From Austropuccinia psidii (lineage: Eukaryota; Basidiomycota; Pucciniomycetes; Pucciniales; Sphaerophragmiaceae), in the NCBI GenBank assembly GCA_023105745.1, contig JALGQZ010000019.1, positions 1,178,001 through 1,242,000 on the forward strand: a stretch of 64,000 bases of DNA, written 5' to 3'. The stretch's first letter is position 1; each line of letters begins with the position of its first letter. Both the position numbers and the translations under genes were made by a program. Of the stretch, positions 47,938 to 61,288 are shown in pieces. The notes below the pieces were generated by a model. That model had not been told where the DNA came from, ran no database searches, and saw only the letters and a program-made list of their open reading frames with translations.

Positions 47938-47950
47938 GGCTGGGCTTTCA
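47938..47950 (-). promoter_or_regulatory. Putative primer-binding site of family C
   Basis: In element orientation TGAAAGCCCAGCC starts two bases inside the 5' LTR and resembles the family-A block (TGGGGTCCTGGCC) in position and 3' half. It has probably decayed. Confidence 0.35.
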
Positions 47951-47952
47951 AA

Positions 47953-49776
47953 TGTAAGGTCTGGATATGAAAGTTTGATTAAAAATCAAGTAATTTTCCT
48001 GTCCTCAAAATTTGTAGAAGGTAAAAGTTGATTAAAAATAATATGAAATAAGATTTTCAAGAGAAAACATGGCAATTTTATTGTTTTGAACTTTATAAGT
48101 AGCAAACAATAATATTTTAAAGATTAATTATTTTACCAACAATAAATCTTTATCCAAAAATACTCTACAAGAGATATTGAAGGCTACAAAAGAAATTTAT
48201 TCAAGAGTAATTTCAATTGGAATTAATTGAGCAACAAAATTCAGGAAATTAATATCAGAACAAAGGCTGTAGAAATATTATTGAAGAGAAAACATGCCCA
48301 AAAGTGACCAGAGTGAATTTGGAAACAAAGTGACAAAGTTAACAGTGATGAAAGATGCTTTAATTCACTTATGGGGTGGCTCAAGGGTAAAAATGATTAT
48401 AAGAGTTACAAACAATGATTATAATTATTTTTCAACATGGCTAAAAGGTTTAAAATGATAAGAAAAGGGTGTTTGGATTCTTTTATTGATTTGTTTAACA
48501 GTGTTTAAGATAATTATAAAAGGAAAATCTTCTAACATGAAGAGAAAAGTGGGGCAAAGAAGACATTCTTTTATAGCCACAAATTTTTTTAATCCAAAGG
48601 TAAAATTTACTCTTTTCAGTCGTGGAGAATACTCTGACAACAGAAGAACGAATGATGGCATCATTGAACCCTGGTTTAGACCAAAAAAGGGCTTGTTTTA
48701 GCTATTTTTTGATATTTTCAGCCATTTTGAACCCTTAAGTCAGCAATTTCTATAGTAATACCTGGTTTTAGGCCTTAAACACCCATCAGAATGTGTGTAA
48801 GAGATGTAAAAACCAGTGAAAGCTGTTTTGGATATGATTGTTTTATCTTAAGGGTAGTTTTACCCTCTTGGAAACAATTAAAACTGACCTGGTTGGTATC
48901 AAACCCTCATCATCAATTAAGTCACAGACCCTGTGACTCAATTCCAGGCCAAAAGTGATGAGCTTTTGCGTGGATTTTGACATCTCATACCTTTTAGAAA
49001 GAAATTTGGGGGTCTGGCTCTGTTGAAGCCAAGATTCCTTTTCCACCTCCAAAATTAATCTTTCCAAATTATTTTTTCTTTAATTCCTCATCATGTAATA
49101 TATTTTTAATTTACACATACAATTCAATTGAGCTTTACAGTCACACAGCTGTAATAATTGATACCCCATATGTATACTATAGCTCACTTATGTAATACAT
49201 GCACACATCTTGACATTTCAATTGAAAATACTTCAATTCCTCATAACTGCTAAACTACACACCACACCTCAATTTTAACACAAAAATTGACAGTTAGCAC
49301 CACATGTGGTGTGAATTAAATTAAGGTTTTGAGGATTTTCAATTTTCATACATTAAATACTAAAGACTTAATTTCAGCTTATTTAGAGTTGAGTTACAGA
49401 AATTTCACCCAGAGGTTACCCCACCTTATTTTTTATGAGGAATCCAATGGTGAACCAATTTTATCATGTTTATTTATTGGATGAAAAGTTCTAATAATTC
49501 TCATTTAACTTTGTTTTTCCAAGAATATTTTAATTTCAGTAATTTTGTTAAAAATTCAGTTTTACTTGATTTTTTCAAGTAAAAATTTGTTTTCACAATT
49601 TCAAGTTTCAATAAAGTTTTATTTGTAAATTATAATTAAATTTTGATTTTTGTGTATAGCTCTACATATATATTAATTTGTTTTGATAATATAAATAAAT
49701 TTATTTTTTTCAAAATTTTATCTTGTTTTATTATTTGTGGTCTTTTGGGTATATTAAAATACCTCTAAGGCTCACA
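47953..49776 (-). repeat. 5' LTR of the family-C element
   Basis: 1,824 bases, TGTAAGG to GGCTCACA on the plus strand. It matches 29,717-31,521. Over the 225-base open frame the two LTRs differ at about 17 positions by hand count. It contains the second copy of the palindrome (48,915-48,943; one arm mismatch). Confidence 0.9.
48843..49067 (-). other. 74-codon sense ORF inside the family-C LTR (also 30,587-30,811)
   Basis: Both LTR copies carry an uninterrupted 74-codon frame in element orientation (MERLILE.EKESWLQ...), with about ten residue differences between copies and no stops. No known family was recognised. It may be the 5' part of a longer transcript frame or chance conservation, since replacements and silent changes look about equally common. 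Confidence 0.25.
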
Positions 49777-49781
49777 GAAAT

Positions 49782-52014
49782 GATGGCAAAGCTGCATTAA
49801 ATTGGTTGTGAGAGTACTACGAAATGAATCAAAAGGGAAAAGAAGAGTATCAGGTTCATTATCCACCAAAAGGGATTTTTCTTTGACCACATTGGTTCCC
49901 AATAATTGTGAAAAATGCTACATCCCTTGCTATCACAGTTCTTCAGGAAATATTTGATATCGGGGGGAAAAGGAAACAAAGATTTAGGTTTGGAGAATGA
50001 ATAATCTTTTGAATTTCCAAATGAGCTACAAATCTCATGATATATCCTATTTTTATTTTCTGGATGAGCAATATATGTGTTTAATAGATACAAAATGAGA
50101 GATATTTATAAAATTTTGTTTTGAAGATAGAAATACCCATATCTCATTTCTACTCACATCCAGGAATACTAATACTATATGGGATACTCCTTATGGATAA
50201 AACCTTTAGTTACAGGAAAACATAATTATGTTTCTAAGCATTAAGAAATTCCTTTAAATTCCATGCAGTAAATTTAATATTGCTGGAATTTTGTATCATA
50301 CAGCCTCAGAAATTTCCTGAAATGGCCCTGGGATATCAAAAAATAAAATACCTTATTTCAAAGTCATACCTTCTATATTCTCCAAAATTCCACACTAATA
50401 AAGACGTCAGGTTTACCCAAAATGAAAAACTTTTCAAGATTTTTTCTTTTTGGAGGACATGCATGATTTTGGATTCTTTATCCAACATGGAATTTTTTCA
50501 TGGGGAATTTTTGAGTCAAAGAAAAAAATAGGGAAAAGGGTAAAAGAAGGGATCACTATGAATATGGAGATTCCTAATAAGAAGCTTGTGAATGGTAAAA
50601 TCATTCCTAGCATAAGAGAGCTGTTATTTACACAACTCTGATGATATTTTTTCAATAGATTTATGATATTTCAAAAGCTGTTTAAAGTGGATCTTTGTAA
50701 AGATAAGAAATTTTCAACAAGAAACAATTGTAAGCTTCTTATTATTTGTCTTCCTGATTTTTTGATATAAATACATGTTTGAAGCATAATTTCATATTTA
50801 TTCAGATATTAGCAGGAATAATTATACATGGAAGTGCATCCCTGATATGGTTGTCTTTCTTCAGTCACTTTTCCAATTTTCTGGTATGTACAATATCAGT
50901 ATTTTCAAGGTAATCCATAATAATAACAATTCCCTATAGCATGAACAGATTATTTCTTAGATTATTTTCAACTCAATTCTGTGGCTAATAATTGTCAAAT
51001 GAAGAGAAACGCTACTGTACAAATATAATTATGGGTTCAAAAATACCCTTAGCTACTGGTGAGCATGACTTGAATTTCATTTCTAATTTTAGTTCAATTT
51101 TTGAAAGAAAAAATTATTTTGACTTTTTGGTTTCAAAAATTCAGAATGAAGCTTATAATTAAATAACATTGGTTGAAATTAAAGCAAATAATTATCAGTA
51201 TTCGATGTGTTTTTTAGTAAATTATAAAAACAAATATTTCTCAAACTTTATGGCTCAGCTTATATAAGAATCTTGACTTTGTTTAATATTTTAACTAAGT
51301 AGCTCAAAAAATGCAAGCTATTATCTATTTTTACCAGTTTATTGTCACAATTCCATCTGCCAGACCTCAAAAAGGTAAATATTGCCAAAAAAGGCTATTA
51401 AACGAATTGAAAGACAGGTTGATACTGGAAAGCTGTAGATCACATTCTACCATGGAATTTTCATAGACAAAAACCTGTAGTTTTATTGTAAAATATGAAA
51501 ACAAGGTTTTTTAAAGATCTACAACTAATTTGGAGGATATTATTACAGTTTCTTATTCTATCTTGTGCTCTGTGGTGGATTTCCAAGCACACAGAATAAT
51601 TTTCATCATGTGACTCAAAAATAGAGCACAAGCATGACACCATAAATACAATAAACCAATGGTAAAGAAAGAGGTCACCAAAAGGTGAAATGAGCTAAGA
51701 TAGCTCATCAGGGAATTCAAAAGGAAGAGGAAAGTAACTTCATCTTAAATAAACAACACCCATAAGAATACTATAAATAATAACAACATTTTTCAGCTCA
51801 AAAAATTAACTGAGCATAAACCTTACTTTTCACCTCTCATCCAAAATACAGAACAAGAAGAGCCCCACCATGTGGGAGTTTAACTTGAAGCTTTTCATGA
51901 GGGATATATAATTTTATCATACATATTTCTTGAGACTCAATATCACAGAAGCTAGAGCCAACCATAGCCTAAATAATGGTGACTGAAATATACAACTCTT
52001 GTCTAAACTCTACA
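49782..52014. other. Unassigned AT-rich sequence
   Basis: It lies between the family-C element and a solo B LTR. Several short open frames (for example around 50,280-50,641, plus strand) overlap in different frames and show no recognisable motif. No LTR termini, tRNA-like cloverleaf or tandem repeats were noticed. Confidence 0.4.
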
Positions 52015-52019
52015 GCTTT

Positions 52020-53918
52020 TGTAAGATGTGTCTTTGAAACTGTTGATAATATTACTATTAATCAACAGTACTATGACTGTTCTTATGAAATATAATAATA
52101 AGAATTATTATAACCACAATTAATTAATTAATTAATGAATTAGTTATTTCTTTTACTTGTTATACACTACTAGTCATTATAACAGTAAGCAGTAATTGTC
52201 TACTAGAATCAATTACAAGAAGTATATAATAATAAAATTATTTTGATATATAACTATCTTATGTAAGAATAATTATAAATATAATTCTTGAAGAAAACAA
52301 TTACTAGAGAAAAGCTTTAAGAATTATGATAAATCACTCACTAATACTCCAAAGAACTTATTAAAGATGAAAGTAGAGAAATTTGATGGATAGTTGTGGA
52401 TTTGAAGGATCAAAAATGGATATATAACAGTATTACAACAATATATAGTTGATTTCTATGATTTTAAGTATTTCTGATTGATTCTGAAATAATAAAACAC
52501 TTAAGAAAAAGTTTTAACTAATACTTACTTGTTGGTAATAAAGGTATAATAGAATAATGTGATAATCGGGAAAAACAGCAAAAGGAGGCCTCTTTTAAGT
52601 CTAAAACAGCTCACAGAGGTGTGTCATGGAGCAAACTGAAAAATAAGTGAGTGAGAAAACAATAATCCTTTTTGGATTATTTATTGCATCATCTGTTGTC
52701 ATGTAAGATCATTATAATTACTTAACTGATGCTTTTACGTAACTACCAACCCATTTATAGTTAAGAATAAAAGGAGTAAAAACTGTAAATATTCTTTTAT
52801 TCCAAAATAATCATTTATTTCTCAAAGCTATCAATGTTATTGTAAATTTCATCACAGAGTGTATTTTCTGTGAGCTTTTGAAGATTCAGTATATCATGTG
52901 GAATCATCAAAAATGGACTATAAGTAAAACTTTCAATTTTACTTATAAAGAATTTTTTTTTGGTTTTTATATGAATGATACAGTTCCTAATTGGTCCTTA
53001 AAGTTCCAGAAGTATTCAATAAGAATTGTATTTTTAATTAATTTTTGAAGTTTTTACCTCATTTCTACATAGATTTGCAAATAGCACTATATGGCTGGTT
53101 GCTATGAGGTAAATAAATGGATAATAGTCCAAAAATGGTTTTGAATACTCTTTTGGGGCCTATCCATGGAAAGCTATTAAGAATTGACATGGTTACAGGA
53201 GTCTAAGTTGCTCTTTACCTCCTTGGCATGTCAAAATAGCAGCTTATTTGCTATTTTCTTATGATATAATGAAGTCTTGACTTCGTAACTAAGTTCCAAA
53301 AATGTTTTAGTTTAGTAATTGGGCCAAGATCAGCCATGGATCCAAGCTTTGAAGCTGTTCATGCCTCAGAGGCCTCAGAAGTTGGGTACCCTGGCTCTCT
53401 TTGATGTCTTTTGTCCCCCTTGACTATTTTTTACAGCAAAATAGAAATTCAGGCTTAAAGTGAAATATCCACTATGGGTGTACCAATAGTGTATGTAAGA
53501 ATACCATAATATTAAGTGTCACAAACATAAATAACACTATTCATAGTGTATATGTAACATTTGATTTCTCACATTCCCATTCTTTTGGTGTGAAATTGAG
53601 AAAAACAAACATCTTCACAATTCTTTTATGTGGTATTGATGATGTGGTATTGAAGTATTTTCTATATTACCACCTCAAAGAGTTGATTTAAGCTTGGTCA
53701 CTCTATGGAGCTACCCTAGGTGAAATTCTGTATAGAATCCAAATATTTCCTTAAATATATGTGCTGATCTACTCAATAAAACGTTATTCATCTTTTCTGA
53801 AATCAAAAATGATGGATTTTGAATATATTCATGACTGATGGGTTATGCATAGTTCAAAATTTATTTTTAAGATAATTGTGGCCTATTTGGGTATGTAAAA
53901 TATACCTCAAGGCTCACA
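52020..53918 (-). mobile_element. Solo family-B LTR
   Basis: 1,899 bases, TGTAAGATG to GGCTCACA on the plus strand, the reverse of 26,874-28,804. The flanks GCTTT (52,015-52,019) and GATTT (53,919-53,923) are a possible duplication with one mismatch. No internal region is present. Confidence 0.87.
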
Positions 53919-53923
53919 GATTT

Positions 53924-55801
53924 AGTATGTGATACTTGGAATGGGTTAGTTTTGGAAAGAAATAATGTTATTTTTCTATTGGTACACTATATTTCCCTTT
54001 ATCTCATCTAAAAAAAAGTTTATTGAGGGTATTAACTGAACACAGGATCCATACAACATATAAATTCCCATGATGTAATTTGAATCAATTATCAATTTTC
54101 CATATGTAATTGTAGGTACATAAAATGAGTAGCCATTGTGTAAAAAAACATCATGGGATACAAAAGGAGCCATTTATAAGCTTTCTATCTCTAAAATTGA
54201 TAGTTTTTTGGTGGTTCAACAGATAAAATAACAACATATTAGGAAAAACCCAATACTGTGAGATCATATCCCATACTACTAATAGAAGTTTTCAAAACCA
54301 CAAAAAAATCTGTTTTTGCTTCAACAGCTCATATTACGGCTGATAAGCGTTTTCCATAAGATTTTTTTTACAGCATTCTACACATCTGACACATTAGAAA
54401 ACATCTGTGAGGTCTCCTGACAAAGGTGACCAGATGTGTCTTCAAAGCCACATCTGAGTGCAATACAGGCTATAAAGGGCTGTGAAAATCAAAATTACAG
54501 CCTCTGGAGAGAAAATTCTTTACTCTTATGTTCCAAGGTGAAAATACCCCCTCAAAACCATTTCAGGAACCAAAGGGCCCTTCCTCTGCACCAAAGGGGA
54601 ATACCCATCCTGCTCTTGTACTCCTACAAAGTATAACTGCTACCAAAAATCTTGCTTTTGGAGAAAAATATGTATTATTATAGTTTAATTAATTTATTAA
54701 CTATTATAGTTAGTAAATTGGTAATTAATGAACCCAGGGCTTCAAGAAGCACTCACCAATACTATTCAAACATATTAAAGCCCTTTATTATGATCGAAAA
54801 CCATATTTATATGTGGAATACTAATATTAATAGCTGCTAATGCCTTCTGCATATAGCTGTACTGACATTCAGGGGACCTTGCCATGTTTTCAAAGTCAAA
54901 AGTAGTAAAAGTGATTCATTTTATTTATATTTTCCCCATCTTCAATTTCATATAAAAAGGGTAGTATACTTTGTTTTATCATACAAATAATAGATACATT
55001 ATATATCATATATTAGGATTTTGTCAATGGTACATAATAATATAGCACTCTATTTCAACATTGAATAATTAAAAACTTTAATTACCACAGTCTGACTTTG
55101 CAATATTTTGTGTTTGAAAACATTCAAACACAAATATACCATTTCTTCATCACAGAGTTAACATTTGTACTATAAGGTTAAATTGATCCATATCTTCAAT
55201 TTTTCCAATCAAAACCACTACCTTATACCTAATCTTACTAATTCCAAAAGAAATAAAGGAATCTTTAGTTACATGTAGTGACTCATATATCTACTTCTCT
55301 AGTATTTTGATTTTAAATTAAGAAATTCAACTTTCTGTGATAATGTAAAGACACAAAAATAGCTAAATATTTCTATTGTAGGAAAATTTTGATGGGAAGA
55401 GAAATAAGAAAGAGTTGGAAATCAGAATTAAAGCCTCATCTTTTACCCCTCAGTGGAAGAGAACTTAATAGTGCTTGAAACTCAACCACAGAGACATATT
55501 TCTCTGACACCATCTGAAACAGACCACATATGGAAGGGCAAAGGCAAGAGTAAAAGTGAAATCCCCATTACTGACAAGAAGTGGAAAACCATAGCCAATT
55601 AAAGAACTACACATAAATGGGGCTCTGCATCAATCCAAGGTAGAGAAGCTTTGATGTCTTATAAAGGAAAAGTAACAACTATTAATAATCTTGTAGCTTT
55701 GGAAGTGAAATTACCCAAGAAAAGAGGGCACAAATTTATACATATCACATTCAATGTTAAATACACTAAAAAAATAAGGTTTTGACTGTTTTCCACCACC
55801 A
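53924..55801. other. Unassigned sequence
   Basis: It contains slightly GC-richer patches (54,400-54,640 and 55,430-55,670) whose translations have a protein-like mix but match nothing I recognise. These may be remnants of old elements. No intact gene was found. Confidence 0.35.
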
Positions 55802-55803
55802 AT

Positions 55804-58800
55804 CACCATGAAAAAAAGCTATCCCTTCCAGCAGGGGTAGCAGGTACAACCTTCTTTCAACCTGGGTCTTAAACTTTGTTCTAACCTTGGAATATGTTTT
55901 CAGATACTTTCAGACACAGCTTTGCTCATTCAGAAGTTTACTCAGTTGAAATAGAATATTATAGATCTTTCAAGATTTTTATCTTTTTATTCATGAATTG
56001 AATATCCACCACACATTAATACAGGAGGGTATCAAAATAAACTGAATATTGACAGTGAGGGAAGATTCTGTCATAAATATCTTTGAAACAATTGCAAATT
56101 CAGTTGAATTTCTTTCTCATTTCAATAATTCCTTCAATTCACATGTTCCCAAGATGAAAATATATTAATTTTTAACATTTTTGTAATGAAAAGGCTCAAT
56201 GTATAAAAAAGATCTTTAAAATAATAAACTATTTTAAGCCAAATTATGCACCATATCATTTTTTCTCCCCTGTTACATCCTTTATATACCTGTGAAAAAG
56301 GACATTCTGAGCCTTGAATTTTTTTTAAAAGCACATGATATCCTTTTTATGAAACAGTGATATCCCATATCTAGTTTGAAAGAATTATTTTCACAAGTAT
56401 TTGGAGCTAGGCTTTTGTCTATTAATTTACATAAATCAGAGGTAGTATCATTTTCTCCAAAAATCTCTACTCTTTCATAAATTATATGATATTTTCATTT
56501 GAAGTCTATTACAAAAATATTATAAAATTAATTCACTTTAGTTGAAAATGTTTAGTCATTATAAAGCTTTGCTGTCAATTTAAATTTCATTTCATATTCA
56601 GTTGAATCATCCTTCAATACATGCAATCTGGTCTGTTAAAATTGAACTTTCTTTATATTAAATGGTTCATTTTTTTTCAAATACTTAATAAATACTCATA
56701 ATGGATACATTTTTCACAAATCTTTGGTATGAAAAATTGGAAATAATATGAGTATTGAGTTTTAAAACTTCCAAGTTGTGTATTTCTAGATATCTTAATT
56801 TCTCTTAGTAGTCACAGTATCTTGAATTTCAAAATTTCTTTTGAAAAAAGTGGAAAACATAAAAAAAACTAATTATTTTTTCAAATCAAAATATTCTCTT
56901 TTAATTTGAGATTATTTTTTGGTAAGCTATATATTCCCAATTGTTTTCAATTTTTAAAAGGAATCCTTTTTTTTTCTTAGTTTTTCTTTGCTTTCTTTTC
57001 TATTTGATTCTATTTTTTCAATTTTTAGAAATATTGCTGAAGCTTTTCTAACTTAATATTTTGCTTCTTTGTATTTTTATATTTGTATAAGTCAGTTTTT
57101 GTTATTTGTCTTACTCTTTCAATTACCATTCCATTTTCATTTTTGTTGGTGTTCATTTTTGAATTTCTTACTTCTGAATATTTTTTTTAATTTTGGTTTT
57201 ATATTTTGTTTGCAATTTTTTTAATTTGAATCTCTCATAAATTCTATTTTAATTTTTTTTCTTTTCATTTTTTTGTTTTTATTTGTTATTTTTAATTTTT
57301 TAGTTTTTTTCATTTTTTATTTATATTTGTATTCTTATTTTTTCTTTTTTGTTTTTCTAAATCTTTTTTTCTTTTTTATTTTTATTTTTTTAATTGTTTT
57401 TTTTTCTAAATTTCATTTTATTTTTTGGTTTTTTGAGGTGGGTGCAAATACTTCAATTCAGCATAAAAACACTGATTTAGAGTCTTTGCACCCCACTAAA
57501 AAAAATTAAAGAAAAATTGAAAAATAAAATTGAAAAATGAATGAAAGAAAAATTTAAAGAAAAACTAAATAAAATAATTAAAAAATAAAAAAAATGAAAA
57601 GAAACAATTAAAAAAGAATTGTAATAAAAAATAAAAATCTTAAGCAAATAAAATGATAAAATGATATAACAATAAATTCAAGAGTTAACAAAAGAAAAAA
57701 AGAGAAGGAAAGAGATATACAAAAATCAACAAGAAAAATAAGCAAGATCAAAAAAATGAAAAAATTCAAAAATAAACAAGAGTGGGAAAATAAGGAAATT
57801 AAAATTCAAACATAGTAAGTCACAAATTTACAGAAACACATACACAAGTTAAAATGATCATTTTCATTGGAATCATATTGCTCAAATAAGGAAATGAAAT
57901 CACACAAAATCAGAGAAAAATAAAATAACCATAAAAATACAAATAATGTGACTTATATCACAAAATTATTTAGGATATTGTAAGAACATAGTATAGCACT
58001 CTCATGTAGTAATTTGTACATATATCAAAAATAAGAATGCTTTACATAATAAATCCTGGGGGATCAAAATATATTGACACCAAAATCAACACAGGTTTTG
58101 ATGGTTATGATTTAACATTATTGAAGGATGCTTAAAGATGTTAAACCACACAATATATTACCATTTATGTCATTATTGATAAGATGTTGGAGGATATCTA
58201 TGTGAAATAATTTAATCCATGTTATGTGTCAGTTATCTGAACAAATAGCCTCTGACATACACTTAGGAGGGGTAAAATCCAGGAATGCATATGGGGAATG
58301 GATTATTAGGTGATTCCACACCTAATTTTCTCCCAAATTCACTATAACCCAAATGTTACAAGATAGTTGGAAAAAGTTTTGAGCCAGTATTTAATGGAGG
58401 TGAAGTTAATCTTATGCAAAGCTAAAAAAAGGAAATTATCCAAAAAATCCTGTAAAAGCCATTTTTCAACATGATTACTTCTAAAGGCTGCAAAATTTTG
58501 TATATTCAACAAATATCTTTCCTACTCAGAAGTATATCTTACAAAGTTTAAGAAGAATTCAAAGGGAACTCCCATTCTCTTTGAATATGATATTTGAAGA
58601 GCTTATACTAAGTGCTTTCATAAATATAAGCAATTTATATAAGATTACAAACTTTTACATAGAGACATTTATGGAAATATTACTTTCACAAAGTTTGAAA
58701 AATCCTGCACTTCAAGTATTCTTTACATAAATTTTGCTTAAAGATCTGAAGCTAGGCAGTGGAATGCCTATAATAAAAAACTTTATTTCAAGAGGAAGCA

Positions 58801-61288
58801 CAAAAAAGAATGTTTTCAACAATTGACTTGAATTACTTTTAGGTTTTGTTTTTTCAATCAAAACAAACAAAGAACGGGTATATATTATAACCATGAAGTT
58901 TTACATTTTTCCAATTAAGAAATAAAAGTTTTGGAATAAAAAATTCCTTGAAAGAGGGAATAAAATTGGGCTTTTGTCTTTATGGGAACATAATTTAGTC
59001 TGGACCAATCGTATAAATTGGAGATTACAATCTTCAGATTAAAATATTGAATCTTTGAAAGAATTTAAACCAAGAATTATTCACTGAAGGAAGAGAATTC
59101 TAATATTTATTGAAATTATTTAGGTCTAGTATTGAATATATATGAGCAGAATACATATATTACGGACAAATTTTGAATCCTAAGCTTGTACCAAACTATA
59201 ATCGAGAAAGAGATGTAAGCTTGAATATATAGTTACCTAGATAATTCTGACGAAATTTTCTATTTAAAAGGAAAAATTTGAAAATTCCAAGAGAAATAAA
59301 TAACTCAAACATTCTTGGCCAATTTTTTTTTTGAGGGGACAAATAACTGGGGTATTATTGTTTCTAGCGCTTACTAAGTCCATTGAATTGTATTAATTTG
59401 AAAGTGATTGTCTTTTAATACACTTTTCATTTTACGAAAAGAGAGAAAAAATAGTTTAGCAGCTTCCTGAATGTAACAACACTTGAAGGGTAAAAATCCT
59501 TCAAGATAACTGCAAAAAGAATTGGTGGAATAATACTATTTTCAACCGTTCAGATTGAAGCAATAAATATAATGTCAGAAATATTATAAATTTAGAAAGA
59601 TATGAGCTTATTGCAAGAGATTAGCTTTACCACCAGTTTGAGATTATTACAAATATACAAATATCATAAATGAAGGCTTCTTAAAGAAATAATAAGAAGT
59701 AAAATCTTCATAAAGGTATTTAAGGGGAAGGCTTCAAATCAATTATATCAGCATCACCCCCAAATAAGAGATTTATGCTTGAGTGGTACTATAAATTTCT
59801 TGATCCAGTTCCAAATAGTCATAATAGCAATTAAATTCATATGATGATTAATTAAGTTTTGGAATTTGTTAATTTTTCTGTTTTCAATTAGATTGCAATA
59901 TACACATAAAAGTGCATTGATTTTTTCAAATAGATATCCCCACTTGATAGATATCCTTTTTAAAAGAAAAATTATATTTATTAATTATAAAACTGAGTGA
60001 TTGTACCTAATTTAAGATCATCATGGGAATCAGAATCAAAAACGTATTTTCAAATCAATTCCAAACTTTATTTGGAGAGAAATAATTTCCTTTGGAAAAA
60101 TAAGCATTAGAAAATTCAAAATACATATCATTGAAGTTAATTTTATTTAAATCATGACATCCCCCAATTGTGACTTAAATCTAAAAAACCTTACAAATTG
60201 ATTTCTGATTTTGATATTTTGCAGAGCTAAGTGCAAATCCTCAATTAAAATGAGGTTATTGTTCATATGATGAATTGAAATCATAATTGTAAAATCATGA
60301 AATTGTTATTTTGATAATCTGTAAAGATAACCATAACCTTACTTATTTCTTTCTTTAGTACCAAAAACTAAGAACCTCAGTTAAAATTCATTTCATCAAA
60401 ATGAGAGGGGTATAATGAATGATTGGTCAATAATATCCTCTATATTATGTAAATGGAAAATTATGATATATTCCTATAAATTATTTTATTTTGGAGCAGT
60501 TGGGTATTTATTTGAGAAGGAAAGAAATTACATTTTAGAAATAAGGGGCTCAGGTTACTTCTCTCATGAAAAAAAAGATGTCACAGTGAGTATATCTTAA
60601 ATTTTGGGAAATTCAAACAATATTTCTTCTCAATTATTGAAGAAAACAATGGGAATCAGGGATAAGAGGAAGCAAGAAATATACTCAGTGAATTATTTTG
60701 AGAAATACTTTTTTGAGCTAAATATCCACAAGAAATTTCCAAGATTATCACCCAGTGGTTAAAGAAGGGAATGATGTATTGTAATTTGTGTCTGATATCT
60801 GGAAATAAAGATAAACTATGACTTTGGGACAAATTAAAAACTTAACATAAAATTTTTGTTTTTTTGGTGAGCGAGCAAAATTTATGATAAGGAAGTATTT
60901 GAAGATGATTGATTTGATACATAGACATTCAGCATTGGAAATATTTTTATTTCATTGAAAAATTGGAAAAGAAAAGAATCCATGAAAGGAGGAATAGTAT
61001 AAGTGACGGAAAAAAGGTATTTCTATTTTGATAAACTTAAAAAGTCACTCTTTTATGGCTAATGGCTTCATATTGATATCAATATTATCCTCATTTTTTA
61101 GAAGAAGTTTTTGGAATTCCCAGAAGCTATATAATTAAATGAGTTTTATGTGATGTATTTCTGAATCTTGAAGATCCGGCCTAAAATATGCCCAAATAAT
61201 AATAGCAAGTTAGAGCCCAGTATGAATCAAGTTGGAAGCTGGGATGGACCTGCTACCCCACCAGCAGGGATAGCCTTTTTTCATGGTG
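55804..61288. mobile_element. Possible 5.5-kb terminal-inverted-repeat unit
   Basis: The left end starts CACCATGAAAAAAAGCTATC. The right end is its inverse (gatagccttttttcatggtg). 22 of 24 bases match between 55,802-55,825 and 61,267-61,290, and weaker similarity continues inward for roughly 100 bases (for example acctgctacccc and the following block). Both ends are flanked by AAT, which would be a three-base target duplication. The interior is AT-rich, includes a T-rich/A-rich foldback, and has decayed coding-like patches near 58,400-58,900 that I cannot assign. Alternatively the two ends are inverted copies of the leader of the adjoining D retrotransposon, whose first ATG lies in the right end. 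Confidence 0.4.
57247..57613. repeat. Imperfect T-rich/A-rich foldback
   Basis: The centre is GTGGGTGCAAA (57,438-57,448), a 36-base loop and TTTGCACCCCAC (57,485-57,496). Outward, the left strand is almost pure T-rich and the right strand A-rich. Beyond simple composition, the ttttcttttcattttttt-like block at 57,247-57,274 is mirrored at 57,587-57,613. The asymmetry extends from about 56,880 to 57,960. Confidence 0.55.

Larger units (their letters stand above)
29717..49776 (-). mobile_element. Family-C Ty3/gypsy retrotransposon, split by A2
   Basis: Two related LTRs of about 1.8 kb flank gag/pol on the minus strand. Possible target duplication: GAATT (29,712-29,716) versus GAAAT (49,777-49,781), one mismatch; the left LTR end is eroded, so its first base is approximate. 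Inside, a complete family-A element (31,866-42,405) interrupts pol between the integrase C-terminus and the chromodomain. Without the insert the element is about 9.5 kb. All coding parts carry stops or frameshifts. Gag is longer than, and different from, family A. Confidence 0.9.

Noticed and set aside
57273..57509. A 78-codon ORF rich in Phe, with hydrophobic runs, resembling a membrane protein
   Set aside because: It is a translation of the T-rich arm of the foldback; composition alone produces it.
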